A DNA stretch of 25,896 bases. It comes from an uncultured Porphyromonadaceae bacterium (lineage in GTDB: Bacteria; Bacteroidota; Bacteroidia; Bacteroidales; Barnesiellaceae_A). The notes beneath the pieces were generated by a model. The model was not told the origin of the DNA. It worked only from the letters and a program-made list of their open reading frames with translations, and made no database searches. Shown here in pieces: positions 1-7,291 of the stretch. The stretch's first letter is position 1. Each line of letters begins with the position of its first letter. Position numbers and translations under genes: made by a program. The stretch is from the NCBI GenBank assembly GCA_900542255.1, contig UQMR01000029.1, forward strand, positions 1 to 25,896, written 5' to 3'.

Positions 1-1
1 C

Positions 2-949
2 CGGGAATGCATCGCTGACATTTTAAGACAAAGCCGTGAACTTCCTGTTGAAACCAATGAGCTGTGTATCGTTCGTGGTGCCCAAATGGCCTTGTTCCTT
101 GTAGCCAATGCAGTCCTGGAAAAAGGCGACCATATAGCCATGGAAAGCCCAGGCTATCCACGAGCCTACGAAACGTTCGAAAAAGCCGGGCTACAGGTAC
201 ATCCCATTCCCGTGGATGAAGAGGGAATAAACGTTGACCAACTGGAGGCGATTTGCCGACAAGGTCTATTGAAGGCTGTATATCTGACTCCCAGACACCA
301 ATACCCCACTACTGTCAAGCTCTCGATGAAACGACGGAAACAACTCTGCAAACTGACCGAGGAATATGGCCTGCTCATCATTGAAGACGATTTCGGTGCC
401 GAATTCAAGTTTACAGGAAAGCATCTGTTTCCCCTTTCCTGCTTATTGCCCAAAGGGCAGTTCATCTACATCGGCACATTCAGCAAGATATTTGCACCGG
501 CCGTACGTGCTGGCTACATGACCTCCTCACCCGAAATCATACATAAGATAGTGGACTACCGTTCATTGATAGACATACAAGGCGACATGATAACCGAACG
601 GGCTCTTTGTGAGCTTTACGAATTCGGTGACATGCAACGCCATATTCGAAAGACAAACCGCATCTACCGAAACAGACTCGAACACATCACCCTCGAAATC
701 AAGAAACACTTGGGCCAACAAGTACACTACCGGAAACCACATGGAGGACTTGCCATTTGGTTGGCACTACACCAACCAACAAAAAAAGAAATCCTGCAAA
801 AAGAATTTAGTGACAAAGGCATCCATATCCCAATCTTCTCCCTATCCGACGGAACCATCGGTTTGCGCATCGGCTATGCTTCCATGTCCAACGAACAAAT
901 CAGCGAACTGATTTCATGCATTGCGCAAGTCATCGCACAATGCTCCTGA
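2..949 (+). CDS. MocR/PdxR-type regulator, aminotransferase domain (5' end outside window)
   Basis: The frame is open from base 2, so the gene begins upstream of the window; about 315 residues are visible. The protein is the fold-type-I aminotransferase part of a MocR regulator (GntR-type wHTH fused to an aminotransferase-like domain). Seen directly: a VRGAQMALFL segment near the left edge (typical of MocR proteins), TPRHQYPTT (the cofactor-contact TPSHQFPTG-like motif), IEDDFGAEF with the aspartate that contacts the pyridine nitrogen, and GTFSKIFAPAVRAGYM, whose lysine (codon 485-487) would form the PLP Schiff base. The C-terminal GLRIGYA segment is also normal for the family. Full-length members are roughly 450-500 residues, so the DNA-binding part should lie just left of the window. 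Family members control vitamin B6, GABA or transporter genes; the target here is unknown. A plain aminotransferase is possible but less likely given the MocR-specific motifs. Confidence 0.88.
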   Translation, partial: RECIADILRQSRELPVETNELCIVRGAQMALFLVANAVLEKGDHIAMESPGYPRAYETFEKAGLQVHPIPVDEEGINVDQLEAICRQGLLKAVYLTPRHQYPTTVKLSMKRRKQLCKLTEEYGLLIIEDDFGAEFKFTGKHLFPLSCLLPKGQFIYIGTFSKIFAPAVRAGYMTSSPEIIHKIVDYRSLIDIQGDMITERALCELYEFGDMQRHIRKTNRIYRNRLEHITLEIKKHLGQQVHYRKPHGGLAIWLALHQPTKKEILQKEFSDKGIHIPIFSLSDGTIGLRIGYASMSNEQISELISCIAQVIAQCS

Positions 950-963
950 CAGACATTTTTTAA

Positions 964-1167
964 TCTTTACAAAAAGTAAAGGTTTCGAGTACAGCCATCA
1001 GTGAGGCACTCATGGCGGAATTGCTGATTGTAGGTGGGCTGATGATTGTCGCTTCAGGGCTTCCTCTGCTCAAACTGAAGGACTGCAAGACACTGAATAT
1101 GTTGCCCTCATTGCTTGTTCCCGTCTTGTGGTTTTTGGTGAAAAGCCTGATTGACACTTTGGGCTGA
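964..1167 (+). pseudogene. C-terminal remnant of a DUF554 membrane protein
   Basis: Read in the plus frame from 964 to the TGA at 1165-1167, about 67 codons give a hydrophobic sequence matching the C-terminus of DUF554 (YdfK/YqgA-like) proteins: an ISEALMAELLIVGGLMIVA segment, a GLPLLKLKD turn, and TLNMLPSLLVPVLW, corresponding to the family's conserved glycine-rich helix and NLLPAL helix. DUF554 proteins are usually well over 200 residues with several membrane helices, so about two thirds is missing. An in-frame stop at 961-963 and no plausible start make this a decay product. It begins 14 bp after the MocR stop, suggesting a deletion joined the two. DUF554 proteins are membrane proteins of unknown, possibly transport, function. 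Identification rests on remembered family patterns, not a search. Confidence 0.6.
965..981. repeat. 6-bp perfect inverted repeat at the MocR/DUF554 junction
   Basis: CTTTAC (965-970) and GTAAAG (976-981) are perfect inverted copies separated by five A residues. The repeat sits just after the MocR stop and a short T run (955-961), at the start of the DUF554 remnant. It could be a weak hairpin or a deletion scar; the stem is too AT-rich to call a terminator. Confidence 0.3.
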
Positions 1168-1309
1168 ACGAAGAAACAAAGAGCCGTCTGAAGCAAAGTC
1201 CAGGGGGATTCTTTTTTTATTTGAGTAACGGATACTACCTACTAGTTGAAGTAATTATTGATATTTGCAGAACCAACGAACAGATAAAGACCACTTTAAA
1301 ATTTGAGGG

Positions 1310-1741
1310 TTATTCCATTTCTATAATATTTTCGAAATAATAGGTAAGGATGTCTTCTTTAATAGCAATGGTGGTATTGAAGAGTGATGCATTGGAGTGT
1401 CCTACCTTTTCAAGGTCTGCACGTGAAATCCTGATTGTGCGGTCCGTGAAGCGATGGAGCTGAATGCTGTGCATCTCGATAATCTTGTAAAGGGTGTTCC
1501 TTGATATCTGCAGGAGTTTTGCTCCATCTGAGATTGTAAGGAAGTTCTTGTCAAGCAGAGCGAGGCGTTGAGTCTCTCTGACTTCAATACTGGTCTTTTT
1601 GAGTCTCTCATCACGATTCTGATGCTTGAGGAGAAGCTTGGCGCATCGGTCAGAACAACAAGCTGTCCTGGACTGATAGGCTAGAAATTCTCTGCCGCAT
1701 TGCTGACAGATTTTTCTATAAGTTTTTCTTTCGGGCTGCAT
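1310..1741 (-). CDS. Zinc-ribbon plus excisionase-type helix-turn-helix protein
   Basis: A 143-residue putative DNA-binding protein. Residues 12-33 hold a cysteine cluster (C12, C15, C28/C29, C33) of the zinc-ribbon kind. Residues about 67-112 form a MerR/excisionase-like helix-turn-helix (HTH_17 type): FLTISDGAKLLQISRNTLYK, then a wing and a RTIRISRADLEKV end. In Bacteroidales such proteins are typical of integrative elements, often near tyrosine recombinases; none is visible here. From memory, relatives can be longer with additional HTH units, so this copy, ending soon after the first HTH, may be shortened. Its upstream region (1742-1900) carries phased repeats, natural candidates for its own binding sites. 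The ATG at 1739-1741 gives the full zinc ribbon. Downstream, 1168-1309 holds nothing I can identify. Confidence 0.7.
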   Translation of the reverse strand: MQPERKTYRKICQQCGREFLAYQSRTACCSDRCAKLLLKHQNRDERLKKTSIEVRETQRLALLDKNFLTISDGAKLLQISRNTLYKIIEMHSIQLHRFTDRTIRISRADLEKVGHSNASLFNTTIAIKEDILTYYFENIIEME

Positions 1742-1775
1742 AGTGAGTTACTTAAGCAGCATTTACACTTTTACA

Positions 1776-1840
1776 TGTTCATCTTTGTTCAAGGTTGTTC
1801 ACTGTTGTTCAAAGTGTTCGGAACCTTGGCAGGATGTTCA
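1776..1840. repeat. Helically phased TGTTCA direct-repeat array
   Basis: TGTTCA occurs at 1776-1781, 1786-1791, 1796-1801 and 1806-1811, exactly 10 bp apart. It is followed by a one-mismatch copy TGTTCG at 1815-1820 and another perfect copy at 1835-1840, two turns further on. On the minus strand the unit reads TGAACA and points toward the HTH gene start at 1741. One unit per helical turn places all copies on one face of the DNA, as expected for cooperative binding of an excisionase, integrase arm-binding domain or regulator. The periodicity is directly visible; the binder is inference. Confidence 0.7.
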
Positions 1841-1852
1841 GAATGCACAAAA

Positions 1853-1897
1853 ATTTGTACCACAGATGTTACAAATGCGGTACAAATAATGGCAAAT
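1853..1897. repeat. 9-bp inverted repeat with a second phased repeat set (ACAAAT)
   Basis: ATTTGTACC (1853-1861) and GGTACAAAT (1879-1887) are perfect inverted copies separated by 17 bp. Within and beyond the right arm, ACAAAT recurs at 1871-1876 and 1882-1887, with a near copy GCAAAT at 1892-1897, i.e. 10-11 bp steps. The layout suits a dimeric operator or a recombinase/excisionase-bound attachment region; the spacer is longer than the usual crossover region of a tyrosine-recombinase core site. It lies between the phased TGTTCA array and the 3' end of mnmE. Confidence 0.55.
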
Positions 1898-2005
1898 AAG
1901 TGTAGAAATGCATTAAAATATCATAAATGGTTAAACTTCGTTCCGAAGCCTAAAGCATTGGTAGTTATGATATTCTAATACTTTACGATATATGCTGATA
2001 TCGGG

Positions 2006-3427
2006 CTATTTTCCGATGCAAAAGCGTGAGAAGATGGAACCGAGGATTTCGTTGGTAGATATTTCGCCGGTAATCTCGCCCAGGTAGTGTATACATTCGC
2101 GTATGTCTTGTGCTATGAAGTCGGCCGATAGGGTGGTGGCGAGGCCCTGTTGCACGCGTTGTATGGCGTCGAGGGCATTTTTCAGGGCTTCGTAGTGACG
2201 TATGTTTGTAACGATTACATCGCCGCTTCCGCCGGCCGATGTGCGGGCAATGGCTACGAGGCGTTGCGTGAGGCAGTCTATGCCGGTGTTGTATTTGGCC
2301 GATATAAAGAGGGGGATATCGGCGTCGATGGGCAGTGTATCGTAGGTGGCGGTGAGCCGTTCGGTTTGTTCCGTGTCGAGCAGGTCGGCTTTGTTGAACA
2401 CCGCGATGAGGTGTTTGCCTGCGCAGAGCGGAGCGATGCGCTGTGCCATGGCTGCGATTTTGGCGGGCGCATCGGTGCTGTCGATGAGCCATATTACGAT
2501 ATCCGATTGCCTCAGCTTGTCGAATGTGCGCTCGATGCCCATCGTCTCTATGGTGTCGTGCGTGTCGCGTATGCCGGCCGTGTCGATGAGCCGGAACTGC
2601 ATGCCGCCGATGATGATGACGTCTTCTATCACATCGCGGGTGGTGCCATGTATGTCGCTCACGAGGGCTTTCTCGTCGTGTGCCAGCAGGTTGAGCAGGG
2701 TCGATTTGCCGGCGTTTGTTTCGCCCACGATGGTGGTGGGGATGCCGTTTTTGATGGCGTTGCCTACGGCAAACGAGTCGGCCAGTTGTTGCAGCTCGCG
2801 GGCAATGTTGTCGGCGAGGTCTTGCAGACGGGTGCGGTCGGCAAACTCTACGTCTTCTTCGCTGAAATCGAGTTCGAGCTCTATAAGGGAGACAAATTCG
2901 AGCAGGTCGTTCCGGAGCAGCGAGAGGCGTTGGCTGAACTTGCCGCGCATCTGGTTCATCGCAAGGCGGTGTGCAGCAGAGGTGTTGGCGGCTATCAGGT
3001 CGGCTACGGCTTCGGCTTGCGAGAGGTCGATGCGCCCCGATGCAAATGCCCGGCGTGTAAATTCGCCCGCCTCGGCCATGCGGCATCCTTGTTGTATGAG
3101 TTGGGCGATGATGTGTTGCTGTATGTAGAGCGACCCGTGGCACGATATCTCTACCGTATCTTCGCCGGTGAATGAGTGTGGCGCGCGGAAGGGGGTGGCT
3201 ATTACTTCGTCTATGATGTTGTCTTGGTCGTGTATGGTGCCGAATAGGGCTTTGTTGGCCGGTTGGTTGCCCAAAGTCTTGCCGGGGTGGACCGAGGTGA
3301 ATATGCTGTCGGCAATGGGTATGGCATCGCTGCCGCTGATGCGGATGACGGCAATGCCGCCTATTCCCGGTGGGGTAGATATGGCACAGATGGTGTCGTT
3401 GGGTGAGTCGAAGTTTATAGTTGCCAT
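2006..3427 (-). CDS. mnmE: tRNA uridine-5-carboxymethylaminomethyl modification GTPase MnmE
   Basis: MnmE works with MnmG to install the (carboxymethyl)aminomethyl group at C5 of wobble U34 in several tRNAs. The 473-residue length is normal. The N-terminal tetrahydrofolate-binding domain begins DTICAISTPPGIGGIAVIRISG (residues 11-32 region). The inserted G domain shows GETNAGKS (235-242, P-loop), GTTRD (261-265), DTAG (282-285), NKADL (around 345) and FISAKYN. The C-terminus is CIGK, the family hallmark with the catalytic cysteine. The gene overlaps the nuclease gene upstream by 13 bp and is probably translated from the same mRNA. A long reading frame on the opposite strand (2150-3175) is a shadow. 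Confidence 0.98.
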   Translation of the reverse strand: MATINFDSPNDTICAISTPPGIGGIAVIRISGSDAIPIADSIFTSVHPGKTLGNQPANKALFGTIHDQDNIIDEVIATPFRAPHSFTGEDTVEISCHGSLYIQQHIIAQLIQQGCRMAEAGEFTRRAFASGRIDLSQAEAVADLIAANTSAAHRLAMNQMRGKFSQRLSLLRNDLLEFVSLIELELDFSEEDVEFADRTRLQDLADNIARELQQLADSFAVGNAIKNGIPTTIVGETNAGKSTLLNLLAHDEKALVSDIHGTTRDVIEDVIIIGGMQFRLIDTAGIRDTHDTIETMGIERTFDKLRQSDIVIWLIDSTDAPAKIAAMAQRIAPLCAGKHLIAVFNKADLLDTEQTERLTATYDTLPIDADIPLFISAKYNTGIDCLTQRLVAIARTSAGGSGDVIVTNIRHYEALKNALDAIQRVQQGLATTLSADFIAQDIRECIHYLGEITGEISTNEILGSIFSRFCIGK

Positions 3428-4311
3428 GATTGCAGGTCTATGTTTTGTTCAATATGTTGCTCGATACTGTCGGGCAGGTTATATAAGAAGTCTATGCCTG
3501 TGAGCGCCTCTACGCTGTCTATCGTTACGGTATAGGTGTATAGGGGCTCTTTGGCGGTTTCGTTTCTGAATATGAAGGCTATGCCTCGCGGCGGGCTTAC
3601 GTAGGGCGACGCCACGACCTTGTAGAAATAGTCGGGTACGGCCACGCGGTTGCGGCCTATCGTGGGGTGCGACTCCTTTACAATAGGTCCGCACACAACG
3701 ATGATGGCGCTGTCGCGTCGCGCCCATATGCGTATTTTGTTTTCCAGTTGCTTCCAGGCACCGGCATTCAGTCCGTGTACCTGGGGGCAGATGTTGCTCA
3801 TGTAGAACGATTCGCGCATGGCTTGCTCGTCCCATGTCATATCGGCGGCCGGAGCCATGTGTCCGCGGTCGTATCCGCTGCGGGTGTAATCGTTGTGTCG
3901 GGGGCATACGCCTTCTACTTTGGGGTCGACAAGAAACCGGTCGCTGCGTTCGGCATCGCCGCGTGTCTCTTCGGCGGTGAGTTCGTATGCCACCCAGTTG
4001 GGCAGCCGCCACTGCGAGTTGTACGATACGGTGTAGCCTTTGTGTTCTATGATTTGGCAGCGTCGGCCTTGGGGTGTGCGGGCCATGTCGAGGTCGGCAA
4101 TGTGTCCTTGTATGGCAGCGCCGGTATATGATGGCGCGTTGTTTCTTCTGAAGGGTAGGGGCGAGGTGTTGTTGCGCAGATATAAGAACAGCACAACGAT
4201 GATGGCAATAATCGCAATGATGGTTATCGTGTTGCGCACGATATGCCCCGCATTGCTCCGTTTCTTACTGCGGCTTTTGCCTTTGGGTCTGCTCCGTCTC
4301 TTTTTGGCCAT
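3415..4311 (-). CDS. Membrane-anchored DNA/RNA non-specific endonuclease (NucA family)
   Basis: A 298-residue protein with a very basic N-terminus (residues 2-19, mostly K/R), one membrane helix at about 28-45 and a His-Me finger nuclease domain. DRGH at 148-151 supplies the general-base histidine, and SNICPQVHGLNAGAWKQLE (172-190) supplies the conserved asparagines (metal ligand N182), Q177, W186 and E190 of the NucA/Serratia nuclease family. Positive-inside topology predicts the nuclease domain in the periplasm, where it would degrade DNA and RNA without a sequence preference; such enzymes can serve nutrient scavenging or degrade incoming DNA. Coupling to mnmE by a 13-bp overlap probably reflects shared transcription rather than shared function. 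A -7-like box lies at 4343-4350. Confidence 0.93.
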   Translation of the reverse strand: MAKKRRSRPKGKSRSKKRSNAGHIVRNTITIIAIIAIIVVLFLYLRNNTSPLPFRRNNAPSYTGAAIQGHIADLDMARTPQGRRCQIIEHKGYTVSYNSQWRLPNWVAYELTAEETRGDAERSDRFLVDPKVEGVCPRHNDYTRSGYDRGHMAPAADMTWDEQAMRESFYMSNICPQVHGLNAGAWKQLENKIRIWARRDSAIIVVCGPIVKESHPTIGRNRVAVPDYFYKVVASPYVSPPRGIAFIFRNETAKEPLYTYTVTIDSVEALTGIDFLYNLPDSIEQHIEQNIDLQSWQL

Positions 4312-4342
4312 GGATGTTACTATTGTGTTGAAGAAAACACGG

Positions 4343-4350
4343 CAAATTTA
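4343..4350 (-). promoter_or_regulatory. Putative -7 box for the nuclease-mnmE unit
   Basis: CAAATTTA on the plus strand reads TAAATTTG on the minus strand, a match to the Bacteroidota TAnnTTTG box, 31 bp upstream of the nuclease ATG. No clear TTG is seen at the -33 position. The rest of 4312-4569, between the two divergent genes, holds only the pepT promoter candidate. Confidence 0.4.
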
Positions 4351-4497
4351 CACAATTTCCCTGGGAGAACCCTCGATTGGGAGACCTATTAACGTTGGCC
4401 CGGAGTTATATTGCCGTGAGAGACGGAGGTGACGGCGAGGTTGCTTGCCGGTATGAAATTTATTGCACTTTATCGCATCCTGTGACTAAAAATGTAG

Positions 4498-4505
4498 TAC
4501 CTTTG
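4498..4505 (+). promoter_or_regulatory. Putative -7 box for pepT-miaA
   Basis: TACCTTTG matches TAnnTTTG and lies 64 bp upstream of the chosen pepT start. A -33 TTG at the usual spacing is not evident. Confidence 0.4.
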
Positions 4506-4569
4506 TTGTGTGTTCGGCATGAGATGTTATTGCCGGATATCGTTTCCTGAATTTAATAACACTGTGAAT

Positions 4570-5793
4570 ATGACACTTGTAGACAGATTTCTCCACTATG
4601 TGAGCTTCGACACGCAGTCGGATGAGCTCACCAACATGACTCCCAGCACTCCCGGACAAATGATTTTTGCAAAAGCGCTCGAAAAAGAGTTGCAGCGTAT
4701 GGGGCTCTCGGAGATTACACTCGACGAAAACGGTTATCTCATGGCCACTCTGCCGGCCAATACCGACAAAGAGTTGCCGACGGTGGGATTTATAGCCCAC
4801 TTGGATACCAGTCCCGATATGAGCGGACGCAACGTTTCGCCGCGCATTGTGAAGAATTATGACGGTGGCGAGATTGTGCTGTGTGCCGAAGAAAATGTGG
4901 TGTTGCGTCCCGCAGAGTTCCCCGAGATGCTGCATTATGTAGGGCAAGACCTCATTGTAACCGATGGCAAGACTTTGCTCGGTGCCGACGACAAGGCCGG
5001 TATTGCCGAGATTATTACGGCGATGGAGTATCTGCTGGCTCACCCCGAGATAAAGCATGGCAAAATACGTATTGCATTCAATCCCGATGAAGAGATAGGG
5101 CTGGGCGCTCACAAATTTGATGTCGAGGCCTTTGGCGCCGACTGGGCATACACGCTCGATGGCGGTGAGATAGGGGAGCTCGAATACGAGAACTTCAATG
5201 CCGCCGTGGCGCATGTTACCTTCCGCGGCCGCAATGTGCATCCCGGGTATGCCAAACATAAGATGATAAACTCCATTCGTATCGCCAACCAGTTTGCCAT
5301 CATGCTGCCACGTTGGGAGACGCCCGAGCATACCGAGGGGTACGAGGGCTTCTATCACCTTGTTTCGTTCGAGGGAAATGTCGAGAAATCGGTGTTGACA
5401 TATATCATCCGCGACCACGACCGCGACCGTTTCGAACGTCGCAAGAAGGAGCTCGAACACCTGACTCGCAAAATCAATAACGAATTCCCGGGTTGTGCCG
5501 AGATAGAGATTAAGGACCAATACTACAATATGCGCGAGAAGGTAGAGCCTGTCATGCACATTATTGACCTCGTGTCGCTGGCTATGAAAAACGTAGGCAT
5601 TGTGCCCAAAGTGAAGCCCATACGAGGCGGGACGGACGGTGCACAACTCTCGTTCAAAGGGTTGCCTTGCCCCAATATATTTGCCGGCGGGCTCAATTTC
5701 CACGGCCGTTATGAGTTTGTTCCCATACAGTCTATGGAAAAAGCATCGGCATTGGTTGTAGAAATAGCCCGGCTGGTAGCCGAAGCAAAATGA
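4570..5793 (+). CDS. pepT: Peptidase T (tripeptide aminopeptidase)
   Basis: A cytosolic M20-family di-zinc aminopeptidase that removes the N-terminal residue from tripeptides. The reading frame opens at 4510, but the ATG at 4570 gives [19 protein letters not shown], the normal family N-terminus, and 407 residues, matching the usual length of about 408; the first 20 codons would be untranslated. Metal and catalytic residues are in place: AHLDT (H77, D79), GADDKAG (D140), NPDEEIG (E174 catalytic base, E175 ligand), LDGG (D197) and NFHGRYE near the C-terminus (last ligand histidine). The stop overlaps the miaA start by 4 bp (ATGA), indicating translational coupling. The 438-residue open frame on the opposite strand (4486-5802) is a shadow. 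Confidence 0.97.
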   Translation: MTLVDRFLHYVSFDTQSDELTNMTPSTPGQMIFAKALEKELQRMGLSEITLDENGYLMATLPANTDKELPTVGFIAHLDTSPDMSGRNVSPRIVKNYDGGEIVLCAEENVVLRPAEFPEMLHYVGQDLIVTDGKTLLGADDKAGIAEIITAMEYLLAHPEIKHGKIRIAFNPDEEIGLGAHKFDVEAFGADWAYTLDGGEIGELEYENFNAAVAHVTFRGRNVHPGYAKHKMINSIRIANQFAIMLPRWETPEHTEGYEGFYHLVSFEGNVEKSVLTYIIRDHDRDRFERRKKELEHLTRKINNEFPGCAEIEIKDQYYNMREKVEPVMHIIDLVSLAMKNVGIVPKVKPIRGGTDGAQLSFKGLPCPNIFAGGLNFHGRYEFVPIQSMEKASALVVEIARLVAEAK

Positions 5794-6713
5794 CCCCGAC
5801 ACTTGTCGTAATAACCGGTCCTACCGGTGTGGGTAAGACTGCCACAGCCATTGGTGTGGCGCAAGCATTATCGGCTGAGATTATCTCAGCCGATTCTCGT
5901 CAGGTATATCGCGATATACCCATCGGCACGGCCGCACCATCGGCACAAGAGCTGGCGCAGGTACCCCATCATTTTGTAGGAATGTTGGGGTTGGGCGACT
6001 ATTACAGTGCCGCCCAGTTCGAGAGCGATGTGATGGCTTTGCTTCCCCGCTTGTTTGCCCGTTCGCCCTATGCGGTGATGTGCGGAGGCTCCATGATGTA
6101 TGTCGATGCCGTATGCAAAGGTATCGACATACTGCCTACCATCAGCGATGAGATACGCCGCAAGGTGTATGCCTGCCATGAGCAGCACGGCAACGACTAT
6201 ATGCTTGCGTGGTTGCGCGAGCTGGATGCCGAGTATTACGCTATTGTCGACCGCAACAACCACAAGCGGGTCATACATGCCATAGAGATATGCTTGGAGG
6301 CCGGTAAACCATACTCTTCCCTACGCACCAATACGGTGAAACAGCGGCCATTCCGTATCATAAAAATAGGGCTGAACCTGCCCCGGCCGCAGCTCTTCGA
6401 TCGCATCAATCGCCGAGTCCTGGATATGATGGCGGCCGGAATGGCCGACGAGGCACGCCGGGTATATCTCTATCGTGCCTGCAATTCGCTCAATACCGTA
6501 GGTTACAAAGAGCTTTTTGCATATTTCGACGGAAAGATGGATTACGATACGGCTGTGGCGCGCATACAAAAGAATACTCGGGTATATGCCAAGAAACAAC
6601 TTACGTGGTTCTTGCGAGATACCGATATGCGTTGGTTTGCACCCGGTGATGCCGATATTTTACCGTATATCCGTAGCCAGTCGGGTGAGTCGGAGAGCCG
6701 ATGCGAGGTGTAG
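5790..6713 (+). CDS. miaA: tRNA dimethylallyltransferase MiaA
   Basis: Transfers a dimethylallyl group to N6 of A37 in tRNAs that read codons starting with U. The 307-residue length is normal. The P-loop GPTGVGKT is at residues 10-17 and [18 protein letters not shown] follows at 34-51, containing D35 and the SRQ segment that contacts substrate tRNA. The GTAAP variant replaces the GTAKP of enterobacterial MiaA. Later family segments include [16 protein letters not shown] and [12 protein letters not shown]. Bacteroidales often carry two miaA paralogues, so another copy may exist elsewhere. It is coupled to pepT by the 4-bp overlap. With mnmE nearby, two tRNA anticodon-loop modification genes sit in about 5 kb, in separate transcription units. 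Confidence 0.97.
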   Translation: MTPTLVVITGPTGVGKTATAIGVAQALSAEIISADSRQVYRDIPIGTAAPSAQELAQVPHHFVGMLGLGDYYSAAQFESDVMALLPRLFARSPYAVMCGGSMMYVDAVCKGIDILPTISDEIRRKVYACHEQHGNDYMLAWLRELDAEYYAIVDRNNHKRVIHAIEICLEAGKPYSSLRTNTVKQRPFRIIKIGLNLPRPQLFDRINRRVLDMMAAGMADEARRVYLYRACNSLNTVGYKELFAYFDGKMDYDTAVARIQKNTRVYAKKQLTWFLRDTDMRWFAPGDADILPYIRSQSGESESRCEV

Positions 6714-6733
6714 CCGTGTAGCTGTCATCTTGT

Positions 6734-7150
6734 CTAATGGGTCGTTTTTGCCTGCCGTGACAGGAAAAACGGCTTTATGCCCCATACGCCTATTCCTATA
6801 CCTATGGCAGCTCCCACGACATCGGCTATGAAGTCATAGATGTCGCCCGTACGTCCCATGTGCATCGCTTGTTGCAATATTTCGATAACTCCGCCCAATA
6901 GGGAGGCTATGACAAAGGCTGCAAGCAAAATGCGTGAATCGTTCCTTGCCGGTCTCTGGCGATAGTAATCGAAACAAAAAATAAGCGTCAGGCCCATATA
7001 CATGATTCCATGTACTACTTTGTCACTACCCGGGAAGTCGAAAAGTCCGCCGGTATCGGGTACAGGATTAGAAGCCAATGACAGGTACAAGATGGCGGCG
7101 AGAACCATTGTCGTGGGTATATAGCAAGAAATAAATGTTAGGTGTTTCAT
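6734..7150 (-). CDS. VanZ-like small membrane protein
   Basis: A 138-residue protein with about four membrane helices in the VanZ-like arrangement. Characteristic segments are GSDKVVHGIMYMGLTLIF (the D-K-x-x-H motif with a hydrophobic helix) and GVIEILQQAMHMGRTGDIYDFIADVVGAAIG (E-x-x-Q followed by R-x-x-x-x-x-D-x-x-x-x-x-G). VanZ-family proteins are linked to teicoplanin resistance in enterococci and to envelope functions in general, but the biochemical role is unknown; this is a housekeeping Bacteroidales relative, not a resistance cassette. It converges with miaA, the stops being 20 bp apart. A good Bacteroidota promoter lies upstream at 7198-7228. Confidence 0.88.
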   Translation of the reverse strand: MKHLTFISCYIPTTMVLAAILYLSLASNPVPDTGGLFDFPGSDKVVHGIMYMGLTLIFCFDYYRQRPARNDSRILLAAFVIASLLGGVIEILQQAMHMGRTGDIYDFIADVVGAAIGIGIGVWGIKPFFLSRQAKTTH

Positions 7151-7197
7151 AAGGGGAAGTTTTGTATTTTGCTGACAATTAGTCTCGTACTATGCGG

Positions 7198-7228
7198 CAA
7201 AGATATTAAATTTGCACCAACTGCGCAA
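7198..7228 (-). promoter_or_regulatory. Bacteroidota-type promoter for the VanZ-like gene
   Basis: On the minus strand, TTG (7226-7228) is followed after 20 bp by TATCTTTG (7198-7205), matching the TTG / TAnnTTTG promoter described for Bacteroides. It lies 47 bp upstream of the gene start. Confidence 0.6.
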
Positions 7229-7291
7229 TGTCGCGGAATGAATTTTGTCGTCATGGTTTTATCTGTTTGATGATTGATATATGATTTTATT

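Noticed and set aside
960..1196. 78-residue minus-strand frame
   Set aside because: The plus strand in this region carries a clear DUF554 C-terminal pattern; the minus frame is its shadow.
1776..1840. CRISPR-like array
   Set aside because: Repeat units are only 6 bp with 4-bp spacing, far shorter than CRISPR repeats and spacers, and no cas gene is present.
1700..1978. 92-residue plus-strand frame across the HTH gene start and intergenic DNA
   Set aside because: It overlaps the start of the HTH gene on the other strand, spans the repeat arrays and gives a sequence without recognisable features.
1983..3175. Long open frames inside mnmE: 386 residues on the minus strand (1983-3143) in another frame and 341 residues on the plus strand (2150-3175)
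   Set aside because: The first is an arginine/histidine-rich frame-shifted reading and the second an antisense reading of mnmE; neither resembles a protein.
4486..5802. 438-residue open frame on the minus strand
   Set aside because: It is an exact antisense shadow of pepT, which has all metal ligands in place; the antisense product shows no recognisable domain.
6745..6770. CCTG/CAGG hairpin with flanking T and A runs near the miaA-VanZ junction as a bidirectional terminator
   Set aside because: It lies inside the VanZ-like coding region, the stem is only 4 bp, and there is no T run downstream in the direction miaA would need.
6734..7150. VanZ-like gene as a glycopeptide resistance marker
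   Set aside because: No other van genes are near and VanZ-like proteins are ordinary chromosomal genes in Bacteroidales.
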